A stretch of 64,000 nt of DNA from Chlorops oryzae (GCA_020466095.1 CM035807.1:64542561-64606560), one strand, 5' to 3'; counted from the stretch's first letter, positions 34,327 to 45,247 are shown. Notes: generated by a model from the letters alone, not told the origin. A program made the numbers and translations.

Positions 34327-35093
34327 TTATTTGATAATTTTTTCATTTAGTATGCTAAGGGCCTGGTAACAAAATATGTATTGTGTGGCGATTGGAATTG
34401 CTTGCGCCATTTGTGCACGTATTTTGTTTACTATTTCCCGTACCCTTATGTTCTTTTTATTTTCTTTCAAATCTAAGGCGATATTTAAAGCTATAAAAAC
34501 GCATGTTCTACCCTGCGTGCAGCGCAATGAACTATCATCGGCGGCGGATTTGTTATATAAGTAGTTAACCTCTTTTGATTTTCCTTAACTAATCTTATAA
34601 ATTGCCATAATAGTGTAGCATTTGGTATGCCCTGATCGGCCCAAGCCTTAAATTTCCAATGGTAAATTGTTCTAGAAGTTTCTGATTTTTGATCGTATAG
34701 TTCTTACTCCGTACAAACAAAATTCTTGTTTTCATTTTTACTGAGCGTTTTAACGCGAAATTGCAAAAAGATTTTGGTGGAATTTACGTCAGCTTCCCAG
34801 TATCTAGCACATTCTCTCGACTTCGTGAGCATAACTATGGTATTACAATTTTGTTCCCATACCATTTGAAAGAAGTCTTGTATGGAATTTTCACGAGGTC
34901 CCTGCGTAGCTATATATGACTTCGTCTTTTTGAATCCATCCACAAAACTAGAATGAATATATCCTGACATGTTCTCGTGTTGTCGTGATAATTTAACACG
35001 ACTGTGGTCAAAACAATGCACGTTCCTATAGCGATTTTTTTCTGAACTTCTTAGAAATTGTTTAAAAGATCCCTTGACTGGAATTCGAATCAA
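34327..35093 (-). pseudogene. protein tyrosine phosphatase domain inside LTR element, inactivated
   Basis: The minus strand encodes an almost complete, intronless classical PTP domain. SSEKNRYRNVHCFDHSRVKL (from about 35045) is the KNRY motif. YIHSSFVDGFK, YIATQGP (about 34900) and FFQMVWEQN follow. A stop interrupts at 34704-34706. The same frame then gives KAWADQGIP (WPD loop with Pro changed to Ala) and PPMIVHC at about 34530. A frameshift inside the HC-x5-R phosphate loop moves the rest to another frame, ending QYIFCYQAL, the conserved Gln-loop region. About 250 codons in all. It begins within a few bases of the pol stop, in the env position. No introns are visible, so it came from an RNA or an intronless gene. 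Source (host or viral PTP) is unknown. Confidence 0.85.
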
Positions 35094-36300
35094 TTGTAAA
35101 AATTTCTTTTAACAAATTTCTGTGGAAGGTTTTTTTCTTTGCCCTTGATTAAAATTCTAGCATTTACAGAAGTGGGAAGTGATACAACTCTATAAGGTCC
35201 CTTCCAAATGGGCGAAAATTTATTCTTTCTGGTTTGGTTTTTCAGCCAGACCTTATCTCCTACCTTAAATTCTCTAATTTTCGATCCCTTATCATATATA
35301 TATCATATATGATTTCGAATTTTGCGTTCTTTAAATCTGGTACTTTAATATTTTCGAATAATTATCAATATTGTATAGAGGAGCAGGCTTCCTTTTTAGA
35401 TTAACAGGTACATCAAAGTCGAAACCAAAAAGTGTTTTGCTAGGCGTTTGTTTCGTAGTTCTGTGTACAGTATTATTGTGTACATGCATGGCATGTTGAT
35501 GCCAATCATCCCAATTTGTACCGTCGTCTTTCGCAAAAGTTCTTAAAAATTCGGCTAAAGGTCTATGGCTTCTTTCTAAAGCACCATTGGCTTGCGGATG
35601 ATATGGAGAAGTTTCTATTTTCGTAATTCCCATTAGCTTGCATACTTCCTTAAAAAGTTTTGAAGTGAAGTTTGTGTCATTGTCAGTGACAAGAATTCGT
35701 GGAATATTGAATTTTGAAATTACTTCGTTAAAAAACGCTTTTGCTACTGTCGATGATTCTGCATCGGGAATGCCTGTACATATGAAAAATTTTGAAAAAT
35801 CATTTAGAATTGTAAGAATATATATATTACCGCTTGAAGTGACTGGTGGGGAACCCACCATGCCCATATATATCTTATCAAAAGGATGGTGGGATATCTT
35901 TGTGAGAACCATCGGCATTTTCTCGACTTTTGAACTTTTATTTTTCTGACAGAGTTCACATGTTTTCACGTAATCTTTTACTTGTTTTTGCATGCCTTGC
36001 CACTTAAATTGTTTTCCAATTCGCAAGAACGTCTTCATTGTCCCTTTATGACCTTCTATGGGTGAATCATGAAATGTTTTGATGACCTTTACAGTCTCCT
36101 TTGGGTCAGTTAAAACTTGTGCCATGTCTGCTTCAATGTTTTCATCATTTATTTCATCATGGTTTTCTTTAGCCTCAGCTCTTGTTACTACAGATATTGT
36201 GCTGTCGAAATGTGGAATTCTACTCAAGACCCAGCGTTTTGATTATTTTTTCCCGGCTTATAAACAATTTCAAAATCATACTCTAAAAGTTTAAATTGGC
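35094..36300 (-). CDS. integrase and C-terminal pol module of Gypsy element 1
   Basis: A 298-residue open frame (36227-35331) followed, after a small frameshift, by the C-terminal chromatin/GPF-like module (VGDKVWLKNQT, then WKGPYRVV) to about 35100. The zinc-binding H-x-H ... CELCQK region is at about 35960-36070. The second catalytic Asp lies in VTDNDTNFTS and the Glu in NGALERSHRPLAEF. The first Asp position reads IYMGMVG where relatives have M-D-I-V-G, so a catalytic residue is lost. It catalyses insertion of the DNA copy in live relatives. This copy is likely inactive. Confidence 0.85.
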
Positions 36301-38772
36301 TATACCTTTTAATGGCTTATGATCGGTGTATATTTTAAAAGGTCTCCCCAATAAATAGGTCCTACAATTTTTCACAGCCCAAACTATTGCCAAAAATTCT
36401 TTCTAAATTATAGAATATCGTTTCTCAGTTTCACTTAACGCTCTGCTTGCAAAATAAATAGGCAAATCTTCCCCTGGTTCTCCTTGCGAGAGAACAGCTC
36501 CTTAGGCCTCATTACTAGCGTCTGTTGTTAGAATAAAAGTTTTCAAAAAATCTGGATATTGAAGTAAAGGAGGTGAGGCTACCGCAGCTTTAAGCTGATC
36601 TATGGCCTTCTGACAATCATTATTCCATTCAAACTTAACGTCTTTCTACCCGACACATTCTGTGTCGAGGGTATATTGCGTTTGTTGGGTTGTGTGTAAC
36701 ACCCAGAACCAGTCGAGATAGCCTATACAAAATGTATATAGAAATGATCAGCGTCACCAGGAGATTCGATTTAGACATGTCCGTCTGTTTGTCGGCTGTC
36801 CGTCTGTCTGTCTGTCTGTTTGTATACAGTTACCTTATCTAAGGAGTTGAGCTATCTTGAAGAAATTTGGTATGCGTGCTAACAAGGACATGAGTAAGAA
36901 CAAGTTCGAGAATAGACCCGATCGGACCATTTTTAGGGGTACCTCCAGTACTAGGGTTTGTTACGAAAATCACAAAAACTGCTCTAAAATCGAAGTATTT
37001 CAACTAATTTGGATAAAATTTGATATTTCAACATGTTTAAAGGCAAGAAATACGATTTCAAAAAATTGGAAAAGTGGGCGTGACAGAAGGGCGTTTTTTG
37101 AAAATTCTCTCCTACACCCGAAATTCAAATGGGACTTGAACGAAATTTGGCACTTATGCCTCGTATGTAGTCACAAACATCCTCCCCAAAAATTTTTTCG
37201 ATCGGACCATTATTAAGGGTACCTCTAGTACTAGGGTCTGTCACAAAAATCCCAAAAATGCCTCAAAAGCGGACTTTATTGAAATATATCAATGAAACTT
37301 AGAATTTGAGCGTATATATAAGGGTCCGATTAGAATCCAAAAAAAAAAAAAAAATTGAAAATTGGGCGTGGAAAAAGGGCGGTTTTCATTTATAAATTTA
37401 ACAAAAGTCGGTATATGGGTCTCCTTTTGCCCTTAAACACCTGTTGATATAAAAAATTATGTGTCTGTGTCGGGTATTCTATTGTCCGGCTCGCCTGACT
37501 ATACACCCTTACTTGTTTATAAATAAATCTTACGATTTAAGAGATATTTTTCAATTTTTATATAAGTATTAGAAAATAAGTCTTGTTTCTTAATAATTTG
37601 TTTAGTGGAACTGAAATTTTTGCCGCATTTGGTATAAATTTGCGATAATAATTGATTAATCCAAGGAAAGCTTGAAACTCTTTTACATTTCTGGGTGGTG
37701 ATATTTTTTGTACACTTTCTACCTTTAGTGGATCTGGCAGCACGCCTGATTCCGAACATTTTTGCCTTCAATATAAAACTTCTTTTTTAAGAAAATAACA
37801 TTTCTCGTTTTGAAGTTTTAAACTGTTATGTCTTAAGACTTCAAAAACCTTACATAATCTATCTTCATGCTCTTCTAAATTCCTAGCATAAATAACGATA
37901 TCATCAAGATAAACAAAACAATCAATTCCCTGCAAACCAGTGAGAATGCTATTCATTACGCGTTGAAAAGTTGCAGGTGCTCCCGTGAGCCCATGAGGCA
38001 TTCTGGTAAATTCAAAATGTCCCATTCCCGTGCTTAATACTGTCTTCTCCTTATCTTTTTCTTCGATAAGCATTTGATGGTATCCGCTGGCTAAATCTAA
38101 AGTTGGAAAATACCTCCTGCAACCCAACTGATCGAGAATTTTATCAATTCTAGGAATTGGAAAAACTTGTTAAATAGTAATATCGTTCAATTTTCGGAAA
38201 TCTACCACAAGTCGCCATTTTTTTTTCCCATCGGCACCGGCCTTTTTTGGTACAAACAATATCGGAGAATTCCAGGGAGACCTGCTTGGAGAAATAATGC
38301 CATCTTTAAGCATTTTGACAACCTGTGAGGTTATTTCTGTTTTATGCAATTCTGGTACTCTAAATTGCCTAATATTAACTGGTGGCTGTCCTGGTTCTGT
38401 TGCAATTTCGTGTTTAAGAACTGTCGTATATGAAAGCTTATCCTCACTCAAATGAAAAATTTCAGAATATTCTCTGAATACGCTCTTTATAGATTTTAAT
38501 TCTTCTTCGTTTAAACTATTATCTAAACGTACTGTTTCCATAATCAATTGAAAACGATCATTCATTTTCTCATCCTTATTGACAAAATGTATCCCTGTTT
38601 TTCCTAACTCCTCATAATCCCTAAGAAGAGTATAATTAAGCTCCTTTAGCTGTCCAAATTTTACATTTTTTCTACTTGCATTCAGAACTGGTACAAATCC
38701 CTTTCCATTTTTGATTCTTTTTATTACATTTCCAACGTATACTCCTTGCAAAATTTCTTGCTTATGTACCAC
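36290..38772 (-). pseudogene. reverse transcriptase and RNase H of Gypsy element 1, interrupted
   Basis: RT: 38772-38170 ends KWRLVVDFRKLNDITI-stop. 38127-37768 holds LDLASGYHQMLIEEKDK and the catalytic CFVYLDDIVIYA (about 37900). 37743-37558 is the connection (KEFQAFLGLINYYRKFI). A family A DINE-1 (36645-37518) then splits the gene. RNase H resumes at 36640-36290 with FILTTDASNEA, YFASRALSETEKRYS and YLLGRPFKIYTDHKPL, with stops near 36510 and 36405. Pattern is of the Gypsy superfamily. Damage is light apart from the insertion. Confidence 0.87.
36645..37518 (+). mobile_element. DINE-1-like family A, copy 4, inside Gypsy element 1 pol
   Basis: CTACCCGACACATTCTGTG at the 5' end, GTCT/GTCC/GTTT microsatellite at about 36780-36822, GGGCG blocks, and 3' GTGTCGGGTATTCTATTGTC with hairpin and CCCTTACTTGTTT. 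It is antisense to the LTR element and younger than it. Confidence 0.87.
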
Positions 38773-38919
38773 TATATCTCCTGATTCAATATTAACCTTA
38801 ATTGGAATTATTTTTGAAGTTCTAGCGTTTATCGTAATTGACTCAACTACGCATATCCTTCTAGTCGGTTGCTCTGAACAAAGTGGTAATCTTGCGATTT
38901 CCTTGCTATTTGCAAAAAA

Positions 38920-39456
38920 TCAAATCGTCTTATTTACTCCATTCGTAACCGAACGGGTCCACAGTTCATCTCTACCCAAAAGTCCATCTGCTGGTATTTT
39001 GCTACCAAATGGAAGTACGTGCATATTGAAATTTAATGACTTGTTATCTTGGTGAGATATTCTTACAGTTCCCTCTGTATTAATGCTTCCACCAAATGCT
39101 CCACCTAATTGCTTAACCTTTGACCTGTCAACTTCAACTTCTTCTTTTAAGACTTCAGATTTGAGCAAACTAGTGTCTGCCCCTGTATCGATAAGCAGAG
39201 TTAATTTATCATTTTTAGCTTGTCCACACGGAAATACAATAAATGCATCATCTGATCGACATCCCTCATCTATGGTTAAAGAATTTGTTGAACTGTCAAA
39301 GTTGTTTAGTTTTAGGTCTTTGAGCAGCCTTTTCTTCTTAATTGACTCTGACTTACTCAATTTTCTATTTAAATGCAATTCCATTGTTTTTCTTTCTAAA
39401 ACAACTAAGCCCTTTGAAAGCGACTCTTGTAGACTAGTACACAAAATAATCAACAT
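38920..39456 (-). CDS. retropepsin-like protease ORF of Gypsy element 1
   Basis: Open frame of 178 codons. LTLLIDTGADTSLL (about 39185-39225) contains the D-T-G active site of an aspartic protease and MHVLPFGSKIPADGLLGRDE supplies the downstream flap/G-R-D-like end. The first 70 residues are Lys/Leu-rich with no zinc knuckle. Processing of gag-pol would be its normal role, but no gag precedes it. A 66-codon Lys/Glu-rich frame at 39824-39624 is all that lies between it and the 5' LTR. Confidence 0.8.
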   Translation of the reverse strand: MLIILCTSLQESLSKGLVVLERKTMELHLNRKLSKSESIKKKRLLKDLKLNNFDSSTNSLTIDEGCRSDDAFIVFPCGQAKNDKLTLLIDTGADTSLLKSEVLKEEVEVDRSKVKQLGGAFGGSINTEGTVRISHQDNKSLNFNMHVLPFGSKIPADGLLGRDELWTRSVTNGVNKTI

Positions 39457-39839
39457 ACTTAATAGTATGATCCATCCGTTGGTGAAAAATTGCTTTACAC
39501 ATGAATCACTAGAATATGATATTTCATAAACATGTCTTGGATAGGTATACTCAACAACTTGTTCAGAAAATGTAACCTTCTTATTAGTTTATTTTTGCTT
39601 TATAACGGAACATATAGGCTCGCTTAGCCTAACGTATGTTTTTTCATCTGCTCACTGCTACTCTGTAGCTGAATTTTGTTTATTTTAATAGTGAAGTCTT
39701 CGACTTCAATTTTATTTATATCCAGTTCCAATAGCAACTGTGACTGACAAGATAAGTTTGATTTTTCCTCTGTGCTCTTTTTCATATTTTTTAATTCTAT
39801 TTTCTTTCGTTCATTTTTCTGCACATTGCCGCCACCGGG

Positions 39840-40331
39840 TACTGGAATAGGCCTGAATTTTACTAATCTATTATTGGCTTTCCGGTCTACTGGCCTTGAC
39901 CGGGCCGTGTATAGTTTCCCTGACTCTGATTTATTAATCGAAATCGATCTTAACTGTAAGAACTACACGTAACTACTTATTGTAAAACGGCTATCAGCAA
40001 CTGTTAGCAACTATCTCTTAGTATTAAAATGCACAGCTTATATACTTATTATTCTTATCCTAGGTCTGCGCTCTCGGGAACGGGAACGGGAACGGTGTCA
40101 TGGGCCTGCTGACGCATGCTGACCTGTGCAGATGTACTTCCGGGTATCTTGGTCGTTTTGTTCCATGACCAGCATATTCGGTGATTCTGCGTCAGTCACT
40201 AATGATGCAACGTTGTACTTGGCACGCTTGTACGGTGGTGCGAAATGCCAGCTTGCGTTTTTGGCCGTCTGCCATCGTTAGCGGTATTGCGTAAGCTACA
40301 AGATGAGCTGCTCTGCTGTTGACTCATAACA
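39840..40331 (-). repeat. 5' LTR of Gypsy element 1 (inner border approximate)
   Basis: 39974-40331 matches 32157-32525 closely, with small indels such as a GGGAAC triplication at about 40076-40098. The outer end CTCATAACA precedes TCAG. The inner 100-130 bp show only patchy similarity to the other LTR, so the LTR/primer-site border could not be fixed and no primer binding site is assigned. Confidence 0.7.
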
Positions 40332-40335
40332 TCAG

Positions 40336-40600
40336 CAAAAACCCTGCGGTCCAAATGATTATTATATTTACTGACAGTCAGGCCTCAATTAAAGCCCTAT
40401 CAGCCCTAAAGCCCTATCCCTAATCACACGGATATCGATGGTAATAAGCTAGCTGATAGTCTAGCAAGAAAGATTTACACAAAGGCTTCGCACACCGCGT
40501 TGTTTTCAAATACCTTAATATGGCTCCCTGAAAAATGGCCCGAATACAAAATCGCCCCAAAATGAAAATGCAGAAAGGCCCCAATATTTTGTACTGCAAA
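40336..40600 (+). pseudogene. RNase H tail of the split LOA/R1-type element
   Basis: Directly after the duplicated TCAG the frame interrupted at 32034 continues: FTDSQASIKALSAL (RNase H Asp motif), then, after a frameshift, TDIDGNKLADSLARKIY with the second Asp block (D-G-N-x-x-A-D). It fades into GGCCCCAAA-type repeats near 40540. Confidence 0.85.
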
Positions 40601-42271
40601 CAACAACACGAATTTTAGGCCGATTTTTCTTTTTTTTTTTTGGGCCTTTTTATACCCAGCGTAAGCGGGGTATATTAGTTTTGTGCAAATCTTGTAACAG
40701 GGAGAATTAAGCTCCGGAGATATAGAAAAATGTATATAGAAATGATCAGGATCAAAAACTGAATCGATTAAGACATGTCCGTCTGTCCGTCTGTCCGTCT
40801 GTCCGTCCGTCCGTCTGTCCGTCTGTCCGTCCGTCCGTGGTCGGATCTCCTCCGAAACGGCTGGACCAATCAAGTCGAAATTTGGCACACAGGTATATCG
40901 GGATCCGAGTATGATCCTAAGTAAAAATGGGAGACATCCGCCCACTGCCACGCCCACAAATGAATATAATGTGTTTTCAGTAAAATGCTTGTAACTTGCG
41001 AACCACTCAACACATTCCTTTGATATTTGGTGTACTGGTAAACTACGAAAAGGGACATATCCTGGCAAAAAATGGACGCCGCCCACCTCGAGCCACGCCC
41101 AGAAATAAGCCCAAATTTAAGGGCTTATCGTAACTTGTGAAGTAAAAGGCGTAGAAGCTTCAAATTCGCAACATAGGTTCACCAAGGCGAACGAAAGGTG
41201 TAGGAAAATTTTTTTTATGGCCCGCCCACTGCCACGCCCAAAAATGAAGATTTTTCGTAACTTCCTAAGTAAAAGGCGTAGAAGCTTCGAATTCGCAACA
41301 TAGGTTCACCAAGGCGAATGAAAGGTGTAGGAAAAAATTTTTTGTGGCCCGCCCACTGCCACGCCCACAAATAAAGATTTTTCGTAACTTCCGAAGTAAA
41401 AGGCGTAGAAGCTTCAAATTCGCAACATAGGTTCACCAAGGCGAATGAAAGGTGTAGGAAAATTTTTTTTATGGCCCGCCCACTGCCACGCCCAAAAATG
41501 AAGATTTTTCGTAACTTCCGAAGTAAAAGGCGTAGAAGCTTCGAATTCGCAACATAGGTTCACCAAGGCGAATGAAAGGTGTAGGAAAAAATTTTTAGTG
41601 GCCCGCCCACTTCCACGCCCACAAATAAAGATTTTTCGTAACTTCCGAAGTAAAAGGCGTAGAAGCTTCAAATTCACAACATAGGTTCACCAAGGCGAAT
41701 GAAAGGTGTACGGAAATAATTTATGTTGCCCTCCCACTGCCACGCCCACAAATAGAGAAGCAAAACATAGTGCGCTCATAATGTCGGGACGCTGGGTATT
41801 TCAAAGTCGGGCTTGACCGACTTTAGCTTTCTTACTTGTTTCATTTTCAGTTTGGGGTAATTTTCCATTTTTCAAAATTTATGTTACATTTGGGGCGTTT
41901 TTCATTTTTTGATTAGCGGAAATTTTTCGTAATGAAAAACTACCCTAATTTTGGGGCCTTATTTTCTTATTTGAATTGGGGCAATTGTGCATTATGAAAA
42001 ATTACCCCAAACTTGGGGCGTTTTTTCCTTTTTTGATATGGGACAATTTTTTCATAATGCAAAGTTACCCCAAAAATTTATATATTTTCGGGCCCTTTTT
42101 CGTTCGTATAAAGTTAGGGCTCCACAAAACCCGTTCCCAAATTTGGGATAATTTTTCATTATGAAAAAATACCGCAAATCCAAAAAGGAAAAATGACCCC
42201 AAAGGGATTTTTTCGTTTTTGATCTGGGGTCTTTCTTCATTATGAGAAATTACCCCAATTTTGGGGCCTTT
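40535..42271. repeat. GGCCCCAAA/TTTGGGGTAATTTT repeats, split by DINE-1
   Basis: At 40535-40650 and 41842-42271 short words such as TTTGGGGC, TTTTTCATAATG and AAAATTACCCCAA recur in alternating orientation about every 50-60 bp. The same repeat fills 62050-62780 and 63600-63760, where it belongs to foldback arms. A family B DINE-1 sits between the two parts. Confidence 0.75.
40651..41841 (+). mobile_element. DINE-1-like family B, copy 3 (full length, expanded array)
   Basis: Starts TATACCCAGCGTAAGCGGGG, GTCC/GTCT microsatellite 40778-40838, and ends CGCTGGGTATTTCAAAGTCG, hairpin, TTCTTACTTGTTT. It holds five units of about 125 bp (41110-41740) containing GAAGTAAAAGGCGTAGAAGC and CACCAAGGCGAATGAAAGGT. 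It is inserted within the GGCCCCAAA repeats. Confidence 0.88.
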
Positions 42272-42994
42272 TATACCCGACACACTTTGTGTCGAGGGTA
42301 TATTGCGTTTGTTGGATTGTGTGTAACACCCAGAACCATTCGAGAGAGACTATACAAAATATATATAAAAATGATCAGCGTCACCAGGAGATTCGATTGA
42401 GACATGTCCATCCGTCTGTCTGTCTGTTTGTATTCAGTTATCTTATCGAAGGAGTTGAGCTATCTTGAAGAAATTCGGTATGCGTGCTAACGGGGACATG
42501 AGTAGGAACAAGTTCGAGAATGGAACCGTTCGGACCATTTTTAGGGGTACCTCCAGTACTAGGGTCTGTTACGAAAATTACAAAAACTGCTCTAAAATCG
42601 AAGTCCTTCAAGGTATTTGGAAGAAATTTGATATTTAAACATGTTTAAAGGCAAGTAATACGATTTCAAAATATTGTAAAAGTGGGCGTGGCAGAAGGGC
42701 GTTTTTCGAAAATTCTCTCCTACACCCGAATTTCAAGTAGGACTTGAACGAAATTTAGCACTTATGGCTCGTATGTAGCCACAAACATCCTCCCCAAAAA
42801 ATTTTTTCGATCGGAACATTATTAAGGGTACCTCTTGTACTAGGGTCAGTCACAAAAATCCCAAAAATGCCTCAAAAGCGGACTTAATTGAAATATTTCA
42901 ATGAAACTTAGAATTTGAGCGTTTATATAAGGGTCCGATTAGAATTCCAAAAAACAATTGGAAAATTGGGCGTGGCAAAAGGGCGGTTTTCATT
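42272..42994 (+). mobile_element. DINE-1-like family A, copy 5, 3' truncated
   Basis: TATACCCGACACACTTTGTG to GGGCGTGGCAAAAGGGCGGT, with a short GTCT array (about 42405-42428). It breaks off before the 3' subterminal repeat and hairpin at about 42994. It follows GGGGCCTT of the repeat cluster. Confidence 0.85.
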
Positions 42995-43504
42995 GTTACG
43001 TGTTCCAGTTGCAGGTTTCTGAAAAAAAGAAGAAAGTAATTGTAATTACAAGTATTTTTCTTGCTGAATTTAACCTGTTTAGTAAAAATATTAGAAATCA
43101 TCTCTTCAATGACGAATTACACAGACGGACAAAGCAATAAAGGACAACCTTAAATACATTGACCATGACACTTCTTAAGAGAACCTTTCCAGAATGACAA
43201 CGGAGAAATTTGCGGAAAAACTGGTAAATTCCATCCAGAATTATCGGGACTCACTGGCACTATACACGGGACTACAACCGCGCACAAAGATGCCGATTTA
43301 ATCGAAAGGCAGCACCCGAAAGCGAAGCGTATAACGCTTCAGCCGCTACAGCCTACGACATTAAAGCGACCCAAAAATTTAAAAGAATTACAGGTATTGC
43401 CCGAGTCCATTCACCACAAACCACCGCCACAGTCAGAAGCAAGACAGACAAAACAATGATCACCATCACCACCACAGCCATATGAATCAGATGACTGCTT
43501 AAGC

Positions 43505-43888
43505 TTGGATGGCAATGATATAAGCCAAGATGATTGGGGAGGCTACGAAGTGCTCCTTGAACCCACTACCAGTACTCGGCAACCATCATACAATCCGTAC
43601 TACCGGCATTTTGTTGTACCCACCTGCGAAACGGATAATGTCATTCCCTCAATTTTACGGGAAATAGTTCCCACGGCGCAGGAGAACCGAAAAGGACAGC
43701 GCCTGAAATTTATGAAGGCAGTAAATCGTGATTTTTTTCAAACAAATATATCTAAATGGAGAAAAGTTACCATAAAGAAGCTAGACGCACCTAAACGTAT
43801 GCCGAGCGCAACATCCACAACTTCAGGCTGCATCCGCGATCTAAAGCGCCGAACCGAGTGCCAGAAAGAAGAGATAGATGAGAAGTAG
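43505..43888 (+). CDS. unrecognised 127-residue ORF
   Basis: I do not recognise the product. It is acidic at the start (DDWGGYEVLLEPTTS), has a middle block ENRKGQRLKFMKAVNRDFFQ and a basic, Glu/Lys-rich C-terminus (KRRTECQKEEIDEK). The upstream 43150-43500 has GC content and codon-like texture suggesting the frame once extended further 5'. It sits between a DINE-1 copy and simple repeats. It may be part of an unknown transposon. I assign no function. Confidence 0.35.
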   Translation: MDGNDISQDDWGGYEVLLEPTTSTRQPSYNPYYRHFVVPTCETDNVIPSILREIVPTAQENRKGQRLKFMKAVNRDFFQTNISKWRKVTIKKLDAPKRMPSATSTTSGCIRDLKRRTECQKEEIDEK

Positions 43889-43939
43889 TGTCTGGAAGAT
43901 AGAAAAGGTATTACCAGCTAAAGGCTCTATGCAAGTTTA

Positions 43940-44600
43940 TACATTTAAGCATACACATATATATATGTATATATATTAAGTGAAATGAAGTGAAAAAAAA
44001 GAAAAATAATATATATAACATATATCTTTATATATATATTTCTACTGCACGTGTGTATGTGACTGAACTCCTCCTAAACGGCTGGACCGATTTCAATGAA
44101 TTTTTTAGTATGCGTTTTGGTGGCGCCCTGGATGGTTTAGATTTACAAATCACTATCACTGATACCCTCCTCCCTCTTCAAGGGGGTAAAAATGGGATTT
44201 TTTGTGTTTGTTATTATGTTTGTTTTTGTTTTGATTTTGTTTTGTTTTGTTTTTATTTTGTTTTTGTTTTTGTTTTGTTTTTGTTTTTATTTTGTTTTGC
44301 TGTTGTTGATAAATTGATAGATTGACACATTGATAGATTGATGGATAAATGGGTTGATAGATTGATAAATTGATCGATTGGCAGATTGATAGATTGACAG
44401 ATTGACAGAAAATATATTTATAGATTGATAGATAGAAAGATTGATAGATTGATTGATTGACAGATTGATAGATTGATTAATTGAAAGATTGACAGATTGA
44501 TAGGTTGATAGATTGAAAGATTGATAAATTAACAGATTGACCGAATGATAGATTGATAGATAAATATATTGAAAAATTGATAGATTGAGAAATTGATAGT
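43940..44600. repeat. (TA)n, Helitron-like end motif, T-rich and GATAGATT microsatellites
   Basis: A (TATA)n tract at 43955-44040 leads into TGAACTCCTCCTAAACGGCT GGACCGATTT-type sequence (44062-44095), a motif I associate with Helitron-type repeats of arthropods. Then come a GTTTT-rich run (44200-44305) and about 290 bp of variable 8 bp units of the type TTGATAGA (44310-44600). There is no gene. Confidence 0.6.
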
Positions 44601-45247
44601 GTTACTCTTAGGGACAGTAAGTGCAAACGTACCTGGCTGTTATAACGGCGAAGCCATGCAACTTCTCTGGATGTGCGATGGATTTCCTGGCGTTTGCGCG
44701 ACGCGGATTTTTATTTACGTTTATTTAAATGATTTTTGAAAATTAGCGCCTTCTTGGCGGTTTCCTCTTATGGAGAAATTTGTATTTCGAAATATAAGTT
44801 TCAGCCTTCGTGGCGAATGATATTCAATGCGAACACAAAACTATAAATTGTACGTTTAAATTTAAATTTGCCTTCGTGGCGACTTACGCATAAGAAAATT
44901 TTAATTCACTTTTTGTTGTGCACTTTTTAGTTCATTTGAGTCTTACTTATTATTTTGTTGTCTATAAAATTATTAGTTTGTGATGTTGGTTTTGGTTTCT
45001 CTTTTCTTTATAATTTGCGATTTTTTATGAATTTTGGCGGTTGGTTTTTTCACTATTGCGGATCGCGACGCACACTCCGTTTCCATTCATCGAAGACTGT
45101 GCCGTCGTCGCTGGAGGTCGAGCTGTCGAGCGTGAGAGCAGAAAGGTTTCGTTAAAAAGTGATTCGGCTAAAGGCTCGCCTCCAAAGCGGCTGCGGCGAA
45201 AAACGGACATACTGCCCGCCTTGCGCTACGCAATAGATATTTCTTGC

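Larger units (their letters stand above)
32035..40331 (-). mobile_element. Gypsy-type LTR element 1, gag-less, carrying a PTP pseudogene
   Basis: Flanked by 4 bp duplications TCAG (32031-32034 and 40332-40335). Outer ends are TGTTGTGAG and CTCATAACA. Read on the minus strand the order is 5' LTR, short leader, protease, RT, RNase H, integrase, PTP domain, about 1.75 kb AT-rich sequence, polypurine tract, 3' LTR. Excising it restores the frame of the host non-LTR element, confirming the borders. No gag is present between the 5' LTR and the protease. A DINE-1 copy (36645-37518) is inserted in the RT/RNase H region. Confidence 0.85.

Noticed and set aside
32035..40331. PTP as a host gene into which the LTR element inserted
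   Set aside because: The phosphatase lies inside the target duplications and directly abuts pol, and the flanks outside the element belong to a non-LTR retrotransposon.
43990..44325. ORF of 111 codons at 43990-44325
   Set aside because: Translates a TA tract and a GTTTT microsatellite, so it is low complexity.
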